Below, one piece after another: positions 5,950 through 12,318 of a DNA stretch of 12,360 nt. The notes beneath the pieces are model-generated. The model was not told the DNA's origin. It worked only from the letters and a program-made list of their open reading frames with translations, and ran no database searches. The stretch comes from Pseudomonadales bacterium. Its GTDB lineage: Bacteria; Pseudomonadota; Gammaproteobacteria; Pseudomonadales; UBA3067. A program made the position numbers and the translations under genes. Within the stretch, counting starts at the first letter, position 1; every line of letters starts with the position of its first letter. The stretch spans positions 1 to 12,360 of the forward strand of contig JAESUE010000078.1 in assembly GCA_016763235.1 (NCBI GenBank). The letters run 5' to 3'.

Positions 5950-7431
5950 TTACTTTACGGGTGCAACAACACCAGAGATATCAAATTCCCACAGTGCATC
6001 GCCAAAACCTTCTTCGTATACATTGGTAGCTGTGCTGTCAGGGTGCTGAACAGACACAACAAATTGTGAAGGCTGTGTTGGGTTGAAGATCATTCCGGTT
6101 GCTTCTGAACCATCTGTTTTGATGCTCATGAAATGGTCAATAGATTCTGCAACACCGTCGTTGTTGGTATCACGTGCAAACCAAATATCTCCACCGACTT
6201 CTGAGCCGTTCGGGGCATCTTCAATAATAAAGATATTGCCGTTAACGTCTTGCGCAAGGTTATCAGGAGAATTCATTACGCCTGTTGTGGCTGGGAAGCC
6301 CAGGTTTTTTGGTGTGCCGGTATCGCTGGCGAAAACGCGAACGATTGCATTTCTTTTTCCTGTTTCCTCTACAGCGTAAACGGTTCTTTCAGAGGTTGCG
6401 GCAAAGTAAATAACTTCGTTGCCGTTGGCCAAGTGGCCCACTTCCATATCTTCAGGGCGACCAAATGGGGTGGCGTTTGCTTCGTCTGCTGCGCAGCGTC
6501 CACCAAAGGTATCTGGGTTATCACATGTTGCAGAAATGCCATTTTTAAATGGGTCAGCAGTGGTGGTAGCAATGCCGTGCTTATTGGTCAGCTTTGCCCA
6601 TTTTGCTGCGCCGGTGCGGGGTTGGCCTTCATTAATTTCAGTGTCCCAGTTCAAGGAGGAATCTCCTTCAAACTTTTTCACTTTCAGCACAAACACTTCG
6701 CTGGGCTGTGAGTAATCGGCAGGGTCAGAAAATACGATTTTATACAGTGAGCCAGACTTCCACTCATCGACGAAATAAAGAGTGCTGCCGTCGGCGCTGA
6801 AACGAAGCCCTTCGTGGGAGACGTTTGGAATGCTGTTTAATTCGCGAATTTGAATTTCAGATGGTGCTGCCATGGGGTTTAATACTTCGATAATACGGCC
6901 CTGGCCTGACCATTCTTCGCCTAAAAGAAGTGTGCCGTTTGGTGTGAATGTAGCGGGATCAAAGGCACCAAAATCAGCGCTCCAATCTGCTTTTGTGCCA
7001 CGTATACCTTTGGCATCACCTTGAAATAAAACCACGGCTTGGTCATTTTCAATATCGTAACGGGTCACGCCGGCACCCATGGGTGTTTCATGCGGGATAA
7101 AAATAAATTTTCCGCTTGGGTCAAATGCAATCATGTCCCACATGGAGGCAATGTTGCCAATACCAGGAACACGCACCACTGACTGAGCGATATCCGCTTC
7201 GATTTCAGACATGCTGGTAAGGTTGGTTTGGCTGATTCCGGCGGGTGTTACCCAGGGCTGGTTAATTTCAGCATCGGAAGAGGTCTTTTTACCGCTTGCA
7301 TCTGCGTGTACGGTGGCAACGGACGCTGACTCTGTTAGTGGCGTAAAGAAAATATCGGTGCCTGAAAATGCCAGGGGTGATACGGCAAGCGCAACACTGC
7401 TCACTAGAATTTTCACGGTGACTTTTTTCAT
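5950..7431 (-). CDS. PhoX-like (DUF839) exported beta-propeller protein
   Basis: The 493-residue product begins with a Sec-type signal peptide (MKKVTVKILVSSVALAVSPLAFS, cleavage near 23) and is periplasmic or extracellular. The body resembles the DUF839/PhoX family, a beta-propeller fold in which the studied PhoX phosphatases bind calcium and iron: MIAFDPSGKFIFIPHE (100-115), GVTRYD (121-126), GEEWSGQGR (171-179), SHEGLRFSADGSTLYFVDEW (205-224), FGRPEDMEV (323-331), NSPDNLAQDVNGNIFIIED (387-405) and ATGMIFNPTQPSQFVVSVQHP (444-464). Canonical PhoX enzymes have a twin-arginine signal; this one does not, and only two cysteines (303, 313) are present. I therefore call it PhoX-like and leave phosphatase activity open. 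The ATG at 7429-7431 has GAGG about 10 nt upstream. It appears monocistronic. Confidence 0.8.
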   Translation of the reverse strand: MKKVTVKILVSSVALAVSPLAFSGTDIFFTPLTESASVATVHADASGKKTSSDAEINQPWVTPAGISQTNLTSMSEIEADIAQSVVRVPGIGNIASMWDMIAFDPSGKFIFIPHETPMGAGVTRYDIENDQAVVLFQGDAKGIRGTKADWSADFGAFDPATFTPNGTLLLGEEWSGQGRIIEVLNPMAAPSEIQIRELNSIPNVSHEGLRFSADGSTLYFVDEWKSGSLYKIVFSDPADYSQPSEVFVLKVKKFEGDSSLNWDTEINEGQPRTGAAKWAKLTNKHGIATTTADPFKNGISATCDNPDTFGGRCAADEANATPFGRPEDMEVGHLANGNEVIYFAATSERTVYAVEETGKRNAIVRVFASDTGTPKNLGFPATTGVMNSPDNLAQDVNGNIFIIEDAPNGSEVGGDIWFARDTNNDGVAESIDHFMSIKTDGSEATGMIFNPTQPSQFVVSVQHPDSTATNVYEEGFGDALWEFDISGVVAPVK

Positions 7432-7521
7432 TGCTTACTATCCTCTTCTTCAAAAGTAGATTGCCCAGACCTGATTATTGAGATCAAATTGCCGAGGTCA
7501 GGGAGTCGCAGAAATTGGCCT

Positions 7522-7548
7522 TAGGATGCTTTAAATTAAACCATCCTA
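7522..7548. promoter_or_regulatory. 27-bp imperfect palindrome upstream of the PhoX-like gene, candidate operator
   Basis: TAGGATG (7522-7528) and CATCCTA (7542-7548) are perfect arms, and TTTAA (7530-7534) with TTAAA (7536-7540) continues the symmetry around A7535. Only the C/C pair at 7529/7541 breaks it. It is centred about 104 bp upstream of the ATG, where a dimeric regulator could act. It does not match a pho box, Fur box or CRP site that I know. Confidence 0.45.
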
Positions 7549-7743
7549 GACGATAAAACAGATCTGCGTGAGAGGAAGATTAGAGGTGTATTACTACGCA
7601 ATGATGACAGCTATCTTGAAACAGGGGGAGGATCAGGACGCGTTAAAGGAAGGGGTTTTGCCTGCGAGAGTAACTGTTCAGATTGCGTGTGAATATGAGC
7701 AGAGGCAGGGTTTGCTGAATAGTGACGCTTCCAATCAGCTTAA

Positions 7744-7773
7744 TGTAAGCGGGCATCGGTATGCCCGCTTACA
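7744..7773. terminator. Hairpin terminator downstream of the lipoprotein gene
   Basis: A perfect 13-bp stem (TGTAAGCGGGCAT at 7744-7756 and ATGCCCGCTTACA at 7761-7773) with the 4-nt loop CGGT. It lies 18 nt past the lipoprotein stop. There is no long U-tract on either side. Confidence 0.65.
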
Positions 7774-7791
7774 GTTGAAATGAACGACAAG

Positions 7792-8709
7792 CTACCAAGT
7801 AGCGGTATTGCAGACACCCTCAAGGCAAATCACAAATTCTGTGCAGCTGGTGTACTCCACCGTGGCGACCACATTGTTTGCAGCGGTAATGCTTAACGCG
7901 CCGCTGCTGGGAACACCGCTGGGGCAGTCGAGCATGAGGTTGGCAGTTGTATCAATCACGATATAACCCAGATCAGGGTCATACACCGTGGCGGCAACAT
8001 CCCAGCCAGAGGTATCGTTGCCAGACACGGTCATATCGGATATTCGATAGGTTCTGCCATCGGCGCCGACAAAGTCTGATTGAATGCTGCAGGTGAAAGC
8101 AGCATCGCAGGTCATTGTGAGGTTTTCGATGGTTTCCACCGCCGCCTCTTGGGTGTTGGGGTCGGTATAAGCCACAGTGAAATTTTGATAAACCGCGGTA
8201 AAACCACCACCACCGGTGAACGTGATGGTCGCGAGGCCATTGATTGTGGTGTTGTCATCATTTCGGCAATCACGAAAATCCATGGTCATGCCGCCACTTT
8301 CGGGGAAAGTCTCGGTGGTGGAGTTAGCAATGCTGTCATCCACGGTGGCAAGTACTGAACCGGATACATCGCAGGCTTGTTCTTCTTGGTAGGCGCTGGG
8401 TGTGTTGCTAGTAGCAAGGTTTGCTAGAATTTGGGGCAGAATACTGACAACAGCGCTCTCAGCTTGTTCGTTGCTGCTCGTTACGCTTATGGCTGATGGA
8501 AAGGACGGTAAACTGCCTCCCTCGGTAGACTCCATTGCACCTTCAGTACCCGTGCGCGTGAGCTGTTCGGCGTTGTCAGCAGATAAAATGGCCTGCTCTT
8601 GGCTGCCGTTGTAGCTCGTTACGCTGCTTCCGCCGCCATCGCTACCACCACAGCCCGTGACTGCTAGAAAAACACATAAAGGAAGGGAGTATTTAAAATT
8701 TCGTTTCAT
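7792..8709 (-). CDS. Lipoprotein of unknown function with eight conserved-looking cysteines
   Basis: The 305-residue product starts with a lipoprotein signal peptide ending in VTGC, so Cys20 would be lipidated. The next residue is Gly, not Asp, which predicts the outer membrane. A Gly/Ser-rich linker (21-35) follows. The rest is rich in Thr, Ser, Val and Gly in alternating patterns suggesting beta structure, with eight more cysteines (113, 148, 201, 207, 262, 289, 295, 300) that could form four disulfides; two pairs are close (C201/C207, C295/C300). I know no matching family. The frame is open back to 8874, but ATG at 8707-8709 is chosen because it gives a complete lipoprotein signal and has AAGG upstream. 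The upstream ATG would fall inside the protease gene's terminator hairpin. It has its own candidate CRP-dependent promoter. Confidence 0.8.
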   Translation of the reverse strand: MKRNFKYSLPLCVFLAVTGCGGSDGGGSSVTSYNGSQEQAILSADNAEQLTRTGTEGAMESTEGGSLPSFPSAISVTSSNEQAESAVVSILPQILANLATSNTPSAYQEEQACDVSGSVLATVDDSIANSTTETFPESGGMTMDFRDCRNDDNTTINGLATITFTGGGGFTAVYQNFTVAYTDPNTQEAAVETIENLTMTCDAAFTCSIQSDFVGADGRTYRISDMTVSGNDTSGWDVAATVYDPDLGYIVIDTTANLMLDCPSGVPSSGALSITAANNVVATVEYTSCTEFVICLEGVCNTATW

Positions 8710-8764
8710 GTTGAATTCGCCTTGTAGAAGGGGGGAGCCGCGCTTGGGCTTGCTGTTCATCATC

Positions 8765-8823
8765 ATATTAGCTGAAAAGAGATATTGCGGTGAGGGTTTT
8801 GTAAGCGCGTGATGGGTATCACA
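8765..8823 (-). promoter_or_regulatory. CRP-like site and -10 element for the lipoprotein gene
   Basis: Read on the minus strand 8808-8823 is TGTGATACCCATCACG, matching the CRP consensus TGTGA-N6-TCACA in nine of ten fixed positions. Downstream, TAATAT (8765-8770) is a good -10 with no -35. The predicted start near 8757 puts the site centre about 58 bp upstream, close to the -61.5 of class I CRP promoters. Control by CRP or a homologue such as Vfr is inferred from sequence only. Confidence 0.5.
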
Positions 8824-8861
8824 AAAATAAGGCGGGGGAATAGGGATGTTAGAAACAACTA

Positions 8862-8882
8862 CCCCAGCTAACATTGCTGGGG
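8862..8882. terminator. Hairpin downstream of the metalloprotease gene
   Basis: CCCCAGC (8862-8868) and GCTGGGG (8876-8882) form a perfect 7-bp stem over a 7-nt loop. On the minus strand it is followed by TAGTTGTTTCT, a moderately U-rich stretch. It is the likely transcription end of the protease gene. Confidence 0.6.
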
Positions 8883-8895
8883 CAGTGGGTGGAAG

Positions 8896-8911
8896 CCCTG
8901 CGTAAGCAGGG
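8896..8911. terminator. Second small hairpin downstream of the metalloprotease gene
   Basis: CCCTGC (8896-8901) and GCAGGG (8906-8911) form a 6-bp stem over GTAA, 20 bp after the protease stop and just before the larger hairpin. The two may act together as a tandem terminator. Confidence 0.45.
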
Positions 8912-8931
8912 GCAAATAGACGCGAGCAGAC

Positions 8932-10920
8932 TTATTTTTTAGACGGCTTACCACCACCTTTTCCACCACCGCCACTACCACCACCAGAAGACGCTGCATA
9001 GGCAAAGGTATTGCTGGCGGTAGAAATATGGCCTGCATGGTCGACGGCATCGACATAGTAGCTATAAGAGCTGCCACTCACCAAATCACGATCGGAATAA
9101 TCGGGCGTGTTGCGTTGTGCTACCTCTAGCCCATTACGAAATACCCGGTAATACGCCACACCACTCACCGCATCACTGGATGCTGACCAGCTCAGGTTAA
9201 GCGCTTTGCGTTTAGCGCTGCCATTTAGGTTTGCCGGAGCAGTGGGTGCAGTGCCATCCAAAGCGACGGAACCGCTGGATGAAATTTCACTGTGCTTGCT
9301 GGAAACGACCGAGCTGGTAAATTTATAATTGCCATCAGAGTTCGTTGTGCTGCTGTTAATGGTTAATACGGCGTTGGCAGAGGCGCCTGGAGCCAGTGAA
9401 AGGCTGCTTTTAGACAAGCTCGAAACCAAGCTACCCGTCGCAGCGGCTAAGTTAAAGCTGCTGCTGGCACAGTCGACGCTGTCGTTATTTTTTACAGTAA
9501 GGGTATAGCTGAATTGATCGCCCGGCAGGCCACTTTGGCTAGCGGGTGACAAGCTCAACGAAGGGTTTGAGGCACTACAGTTTATGCTGGAATCAAAATT
9601 TGAAGTAACAGATACGTCGGCAAAATTACCGTTTATACCGTGGAAGGACACAGAAAAACTGCTATTTGCATCAGAGAATTGTTCGCCGATGGCGAGTGCT
9701 TTAATCAAGTGGGTTTTATTGCTTCCGCCGGCGAAACTATGGACACTGATTTTGTTGGCATAGTCGCTTTTAACACCATAACTACCGATAGTTTGACGGA
9801 AAGAAATATAGTAATTGCCACCAGATGTTCGTGGGTGGGTCAGTAGCTGTATACCGGGGTTTTCACTGCGTTGGTCTAATTCTAAGGCACCAAGGCTGTA
9901 GCTATTGCTGCCTACACCGCTTACATCTGCGGTGCTGCCTGGGAAAGCCGCAAGCCAGCCCATTTGTGACTGGTGAGGCGCGTTAAATTGGTTCCAGTAA
10001 GCAGGAGATCCCATAATGCCCGAAGCATCCCCGTATTCACTTTCTAGAGCACCATTATTATCGCTGTCTGTACCGGCGTGATGCATAGAAAGATTGTGGC
10101 CTAGTTCGTGGCTATAAAGCCCGCTCCAACTGCTAGCAACCCAAGCGCGGCAAGAATCTCCGCATGAGAGGTTGCCCACACCTGCCCAGCCACATTGCGT
10201 TAACTGGCTGTAATGGGGTAGGGCAAACACTTTGTGTTGGTATTGGCTGAGATCAATACCCGCGGCTTCGGCGGCGGCTTCGGCTTTATACGCCCAATCG
10301 TAAAAGTCGCAACTGGTGGTGGCATCGGCGTTAATCGTAAAGGGGCCAAATACATCGGCTTGGCCATCGCCATCTGTGTCGCGCGCAAAGCCCAATTGGC
10401 CATTTGAGCTGGCTTCATATTGGCCGGTCATAGATTTAGTATTGTCGTAGAGGGCACCGGAAATTACCGCTACCGTGCCAGCGCTATTAACGCCATTTTT
10501 CATATTCACTAAAAGAGTAATGGCTTTCCTTTGAATAGTGCCACCGGCGAAGGCATCGCTACCCACGGTAGATTGCGAGTCAGTGGTGCTGCCGCTTGTT
10601 GATGCTTGAGCGTCCACCGATTCCACCTGGAAAACACGGCCATGGGATTGGCCTTTGATGCTGATTTTGGCCCCAGGGACAAGATTATTGGGCGGTAAAC
10701 CAGAGAAATCCATTCTCACTGGTACCTGCCGGTTGCCAGGGTTAAGGAAATATTGGTATTCCCCTTTACTATGATCAGGGTAGTCAATATGCACCACCTC
10801 AACTGTTCCGGTCATCACCTCGTTATTGGCGGCATCATTGGCGGCCAATGCGGCGGTAGAAATGCCCGTGAGAGTGATGAATGCGAGTCTTAATGGTAAC
10901 AGCGCTTTTTTAAATTTCAT
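8932..10920 (-). CDS. Secreted zinc metalloprotease (gametolysin/M11-like) with Ig-like and fibronectin III domains
   Basis: The 662-residue product has a Sec signal peptide ending ALA (cleavage near 26). Residues 35-105 form a small beta-rich domain. The catalytic part (about 130-340) has the metzincin zinc motif HELGHNLSMHH (271-281; ligands His271, His275, His281, base Glu272) and a downstream GIMG whose Met303 would be the Met-turn. The HExGHN...HHAG pattern resembles peptidase M11 (gametolysin) most. A calcium-type motif DTDGDGQAD (181-189) and cysteines at 204, 243, 253 and 257 precede it. Residues about 452-555 look like an Ig-like/NEW3-type domain and 557-640 like fibronectin III. The C-terminus is a Gly-rich tail with lysines, without the hydrophobic helix a GlyGly-CTERM sorting signal needs. 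It probably degrades extracellular or wall glycoprotein; the substrate is unknown. No confident promoter was found. Confidence 0.87.
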   Translation of the reverse strand: MKFKKALLPLRLAFITLTGISTAALAANDAANNEVMTGTVEVVHIDYPDHSKGEYQYFLNPGNRQVPVRMDFSGLPPNNLVPGAKISIKGQSHGRVFQVESVDAQASTSGSTTDSQSTVGSDAFAGGTIQRKAITLLVNMKNGVNSAGTVAVISGALYDNTKSMTGQYEASSNGQLGFARDTDGDGQADVFGPFTINADATTSCDFYDWAYKAEAAAEAAGIDLSQYQHKVFALPHYSQLTQCGWAGVGNLSCGDSCRAWVASSWSGLYSHELGHNLSMHHAGTDSDNNGALESEYGDASGIMGSPAYWNQFNAPHQSQMGWLAAFPGSTADVSGVGSNSYSLGALELDQRSENPGIQLLTHPRTSGGNYYISFRQTIGSYGVKSDYANKISVHSFAGGSNKTHLIKALAIGEQFSDANSSFSVSFHGINGNFADVSVTSNFDSSINCSASNPSLSLSPASQSGLPGDQFSYTLTVKNNDSVDCASSSFNLAAATGSLVSSLSKSSLSLAPGASANAVLTINSSTTNSDGNYKFTSSVVSSKHSEISSSGSVALDGTAPTAPANLNGSAKRKALNLSWSASSDAVSGVAYYRVFRNGLEVAQRNTPDYSDRDLVSGSSYSYYVDAVDHAGHISTASNTFAYAASSGGGSGGGGKGGGKPSKK

Positions 10921-11255
10921 TCCAATAAGCCTTTTGATTTACAAGCAGAGTGCAAGGCACGATTTGTGTCGCTTATAAGCAATATAGCTAATGAAATGAG
11001 CAAGGGGGGTTACAAATAGTTGAACTGGGAATTGGCGCACATAAATCGCGCTAAAAGCAGAGGTTTCTGGAGAAAATGTGAAGCGTGTCGAGTTTTAGTT
11101 TTAGCCTTTTCGGCTGTATAGAAGGGGGTTAAGGTAAGGAGGAAGGTTTTAGAGGGAAGAAGTTCTAGTTGTTAGAGGGTAAAAAATTAGCGGGATAAAA
11201 ACTAAAAAAGCCGGCATAGGCCAGCTTTTTTAGTAAATCAGTTTTAAGCTAAAAG
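10921..11255. other. Intergenic region between the metalloprotease and PEP-CTERM genes
   Basis: It contains the terminator at 11202-11233, a perfect 10-bp palindrome GCTTATAAGC (10971-10980) about 50 bp upstream of the protease start, and a purine-rich stretch (about 11120-11180). The palindrome includes a -10-like TATAAG on the minus strand, but the nearest -35-like TTGCTC is 20 bp away, so no promoter is called. I see no gene. Confidence 0.5.
11202..11233 (-). terminator. Rho-independent terminator of the PEP-CTERM gene
   Basis: A 14-bp stem: 11202-11215 and 11220-11233 around a 4-nt loop, with a GC core (GCTGGC/GCCGGC) flanked by A and T runs. The only imperfection is a G-U pair in the minus-strand transcript but an A-C mismatch in the plus-strand one. 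Together with the U-run this points to use by the minus-strand gene, whose stop is 22 nt upstream. Confidence 0.88.
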
Positions 11256-11966
11256 TTACTTAAAACGTTTTCTTAAACCAAGTCCTGCTAAACCTAAACC
11301 TAACAAAATTAAGCTAGAAGGCTCTGGAACAGAAGTAGGCTCGGACACTTCTACAAGAGGGTTGCAGAATGGCTGGTCATCTGGCCCTGTGGTCCGGTTA
11401 GAAGCAAGTAAATCACTGTCATTACCTTGTGAACCAAGAGTTTGAAAGCTAACGGCTACTTGACCTGAGTCATTTCCGCCGCCGATTCCTTTTCCAAGAG
11501 ATTCACTGGAAGTAGTCCATAAAGAAAAGGCTTGGTCACTTGTGAAGGAGAAATCAAACGTTAAGGTATCATCTTTGCTTAGTTTCTGATCTGGTGCATC
11601 TGCATCACCCACATAGTCAAATTGAACGCCACCGCTACCGGCAATAAATGACCAATTTGGAACAATCGCATTGATAGTGAAATCTGTACCAAGCACCAAG
11701 TTTGGATTCATGTTGAAAGCAAGTAAATCAATATTAGCATCAGCGTTGAGCGAAGTATTTGTCAGCGTAGCAGAAAAGGTTTTTGCATCCGTGTCATAGC
11801 TATCATCTATAACAAAATTATATCCGTAACCAGCTGTGTCGGTAAAAGTCCCGTCACCGTAACCTGTTGCGGAGGTTTCAATATACAGTGCTGAAGCAGT
11901 GCTTGCTGTGAGCAGTGTGCCTGCAACAACAGCGGCAACGCTTAAAGTTTTTACTAGTTTAATCAT
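11256..11966 (-). CDS. PEP-CTERM sorting-domain protein
   Basis: The 236-residue product has a Sec signal peptide (MIKLVKTLSVAAVVAGTLLT..., cleavage after ASA at about 26) and a classic C-terminal PEP-CTERM signal: VPEPSS (213-218), hydrophobic helix LILLGLGLAGLGL (219-231) and basic tail RKRFK. Exosortase cleaves such signals at the membrane and releases or attaches the protein outside the cell. The middle (27-205) is acidic, rich in Asp, Thr, Ser and Gly, predicted beta, with a single cysteine (201), and matches no domain I know. These proteins are commonly tied to exopolysaccharide or floc matrix. The ATG has a strong GGAGAG about 7 nt upstream. The gene has its own sigma-54 promoter and terminator, and no exosortase gene lies nearby, as is usual for scattered PEP-CTERM genes. 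Confidence 0.93.
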   Translation of the reverse strand: MIKLVKTLSVAAVVAGTLLTASTASALYIETSATGYGDGTFTDTAGYGYNFVIDDSYDTDAKTFSATLTNTSLNADANIDLLAFNMNPNLVLGTDFTINAIVPNWSFIAGSGGVQFDYVGDADAPDQKLSKDDTLTFDFSFTSDQAFSLWTTSSESLGKGIGGGNDSGQVAVSFQTLGSQGNDSDLLASNRTTGPDDQPFCNPLVEVSEPTSVPEPSSLILLGLGLAGLGLRKRFK

Positions 11967-11984
11967 TACTTCTCTCCAAAGTGT

Positions 11985-12004
11985 CGGGCTAAGCGTTCAG
12001 CCCG
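11985..12004 (-). promoter_or_regulatory. Hairpin at the 5' end of the PEP-CTERM transcript
   Basis: CGGGCT (11985-11990) and AGCCCG (11999-12004) form a perfect 6-bp stem with an 8-nt loop. The start predicted from the sigma-54 promoter, about 12007, puts this stem within 3 nt of the mRNA 5' end. Hairpins at the 5' terminus are known to slow RNase E-dependent decay. Confidence 0.55.
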
Positions 12005-12017
12005 CGCAAGATAGAAA

Positions 12018-12032
12018 GCAAGGTCTGCGCCA
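12018..12032 (-). promoter_or_regulatory. Sigma-54 (RpoN) promoter of the PEP-CTERM gene
   Basis: On the minus strand the sequence is TGGCGCAGACCTTGC, against the consensus TGGCAC-N5-TTGC: a full -12 TTGC, one mismatch in the -24 box, and exact GG-N10-GC spacing. The predicted start near 12007 gives a leader of about 40 nt. RpoN dependence of PEP-CTERM genes is known from floc-forming betaproteobacteria, which supports the call. Confidence 0.8.
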
Positions 12033-12093
12033 AGTATGCAAGCGATTGATAGTAAATAGTTTGCTTGTTTTTTAAGGTTCCAAAATACTTTTT

Positions 12094-12112
12094 ATGTAAA
12101 AAAAATAGACAC
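12094..12112 (-). promoter_or_regulatory. 19-bp motif, proximal copy (candidate sigma-54 activator site)
   Basis: Plus-strand sequence ATGTAAAAAAAATAGACAC. It matches the copy at 12300-12318 at 15 of 19 positions, conserving TGTAAAAAAA and GACAC, in the same orientation. It sits about 75-80 bp upstream of the -12/-24 elements, typical for an enhancer-binding protein. Confidence 0.5.
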
Positions 12113-12166
12113 CTTTTTTTATTTTCTTACGGTAATTCAAAAGAACGATTTATGGAAAAAATGCCT

Positions 12167-12228
12167 AGACCAAGAAAGAATTTATTAAAACTATCAAACA
12201 GTTAAGTGAATAACTTCTTTCTTGGTCT
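12167..12228. repeat. Long imperfect hairpin, possible REP or RAYT remnant
   Basis: Arms at 12167-12186 and 12209-12228 are reverse complements at 19 of 20 positions (perfect over the outer 14, AGACCAAGAAAGAA) around a 22-nt loop with its own AACT/AGTT pairing. Translated outward-in, both arms read RPRK: ATG at 12161 gives MPRPRKNLL before a stop, and the minus strand gives MTFGARPRKKLF. MPRPRK is a common beginning of REP-associated Y1 transposases, so these could be two inverted gene-end remnants, but the match is very short. Confidence 0.5.
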
Positions 12229-12253
12229 CGCGCCGAAGGTCATGGAGGGAGGC

Positions 12254-12275
12254 TTTTACGAAACTATTCGTAAAA
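12254..12275. other. Short perfect hairpin
   Basis: TTTTACGAA (12254-12262) and TTCGTAAAA (12267-12275) form a perfect 9-bp stem with loop ACTA. It has no obvious gene to terminate and lies between the two 19-bp motifs. It may be an operator or part of the same repeat region as 12167-12228. Confidence 0.5.
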
Positions 12276-12299
12276 CCAACACAATTCCTTGCCTAAAAA

Positions 12300-12318
12300 G
12301 TGTAAAAAAACCTGACAC
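12300..12318 (-). promoter_or_regulatory. 19-bp motif, distal copy (candidate sigma-54 activator site)
   Basis: Plus-strand sequence GTGTAAAAAAACCTGACAC, itself an interrupted inverted repeat (GTGT...ACAC). It shares TGTAAAAAAA and GACAC with the proximal copy about 206 bp closer to the PEP-CTERM gene. It could act on that gene from a distance or belong to a promoter beyond the window. Confidence 0.45.

Larger units (their letters stand above)
7432..7791. other. Intergenic region between the lipoprotein and PhoX-like genes
   Basis: Apart from the palindrome at 7522-7548 and the terminator hairpin at 7744-7773 I see no gene here. A 71-codon plus-strand frame (7568-7783) runs through the hairpin, shows no family resemblance and is probably not coding. 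No convincing -35/-10 pair was found for the PhoX-like gene. Confidence 0.5.

Noticed and set aside
7471..7491. FNR-like TTGAT...ATCA upstream of the PhoX-like gene
   Set aside because: The half-sites are 7 bp apart instead of 4.
7590..7610. Pho-box half-site CTGTCAT upstream of the PhoX-like gene
   Set aside because: The second half-site does not match and the position is about 170 bp from the start codon; a PhoB link would be wishful.
7568..7783. 71-codon plus-strand frame
   Set aside because: It runs through the palindromic terminator at 7744-7773, has no good Shine-Dalgarno and matches nothing I recognise.
8710..8874. N-terminal extension of the lipoprotein frame to an ATG at 8874
   Set aside because: The extension would put the lipoprotein signal 55 residues inside the protein, its ATG falls in a terminator hairpin, and it crosses the candidate promoter.
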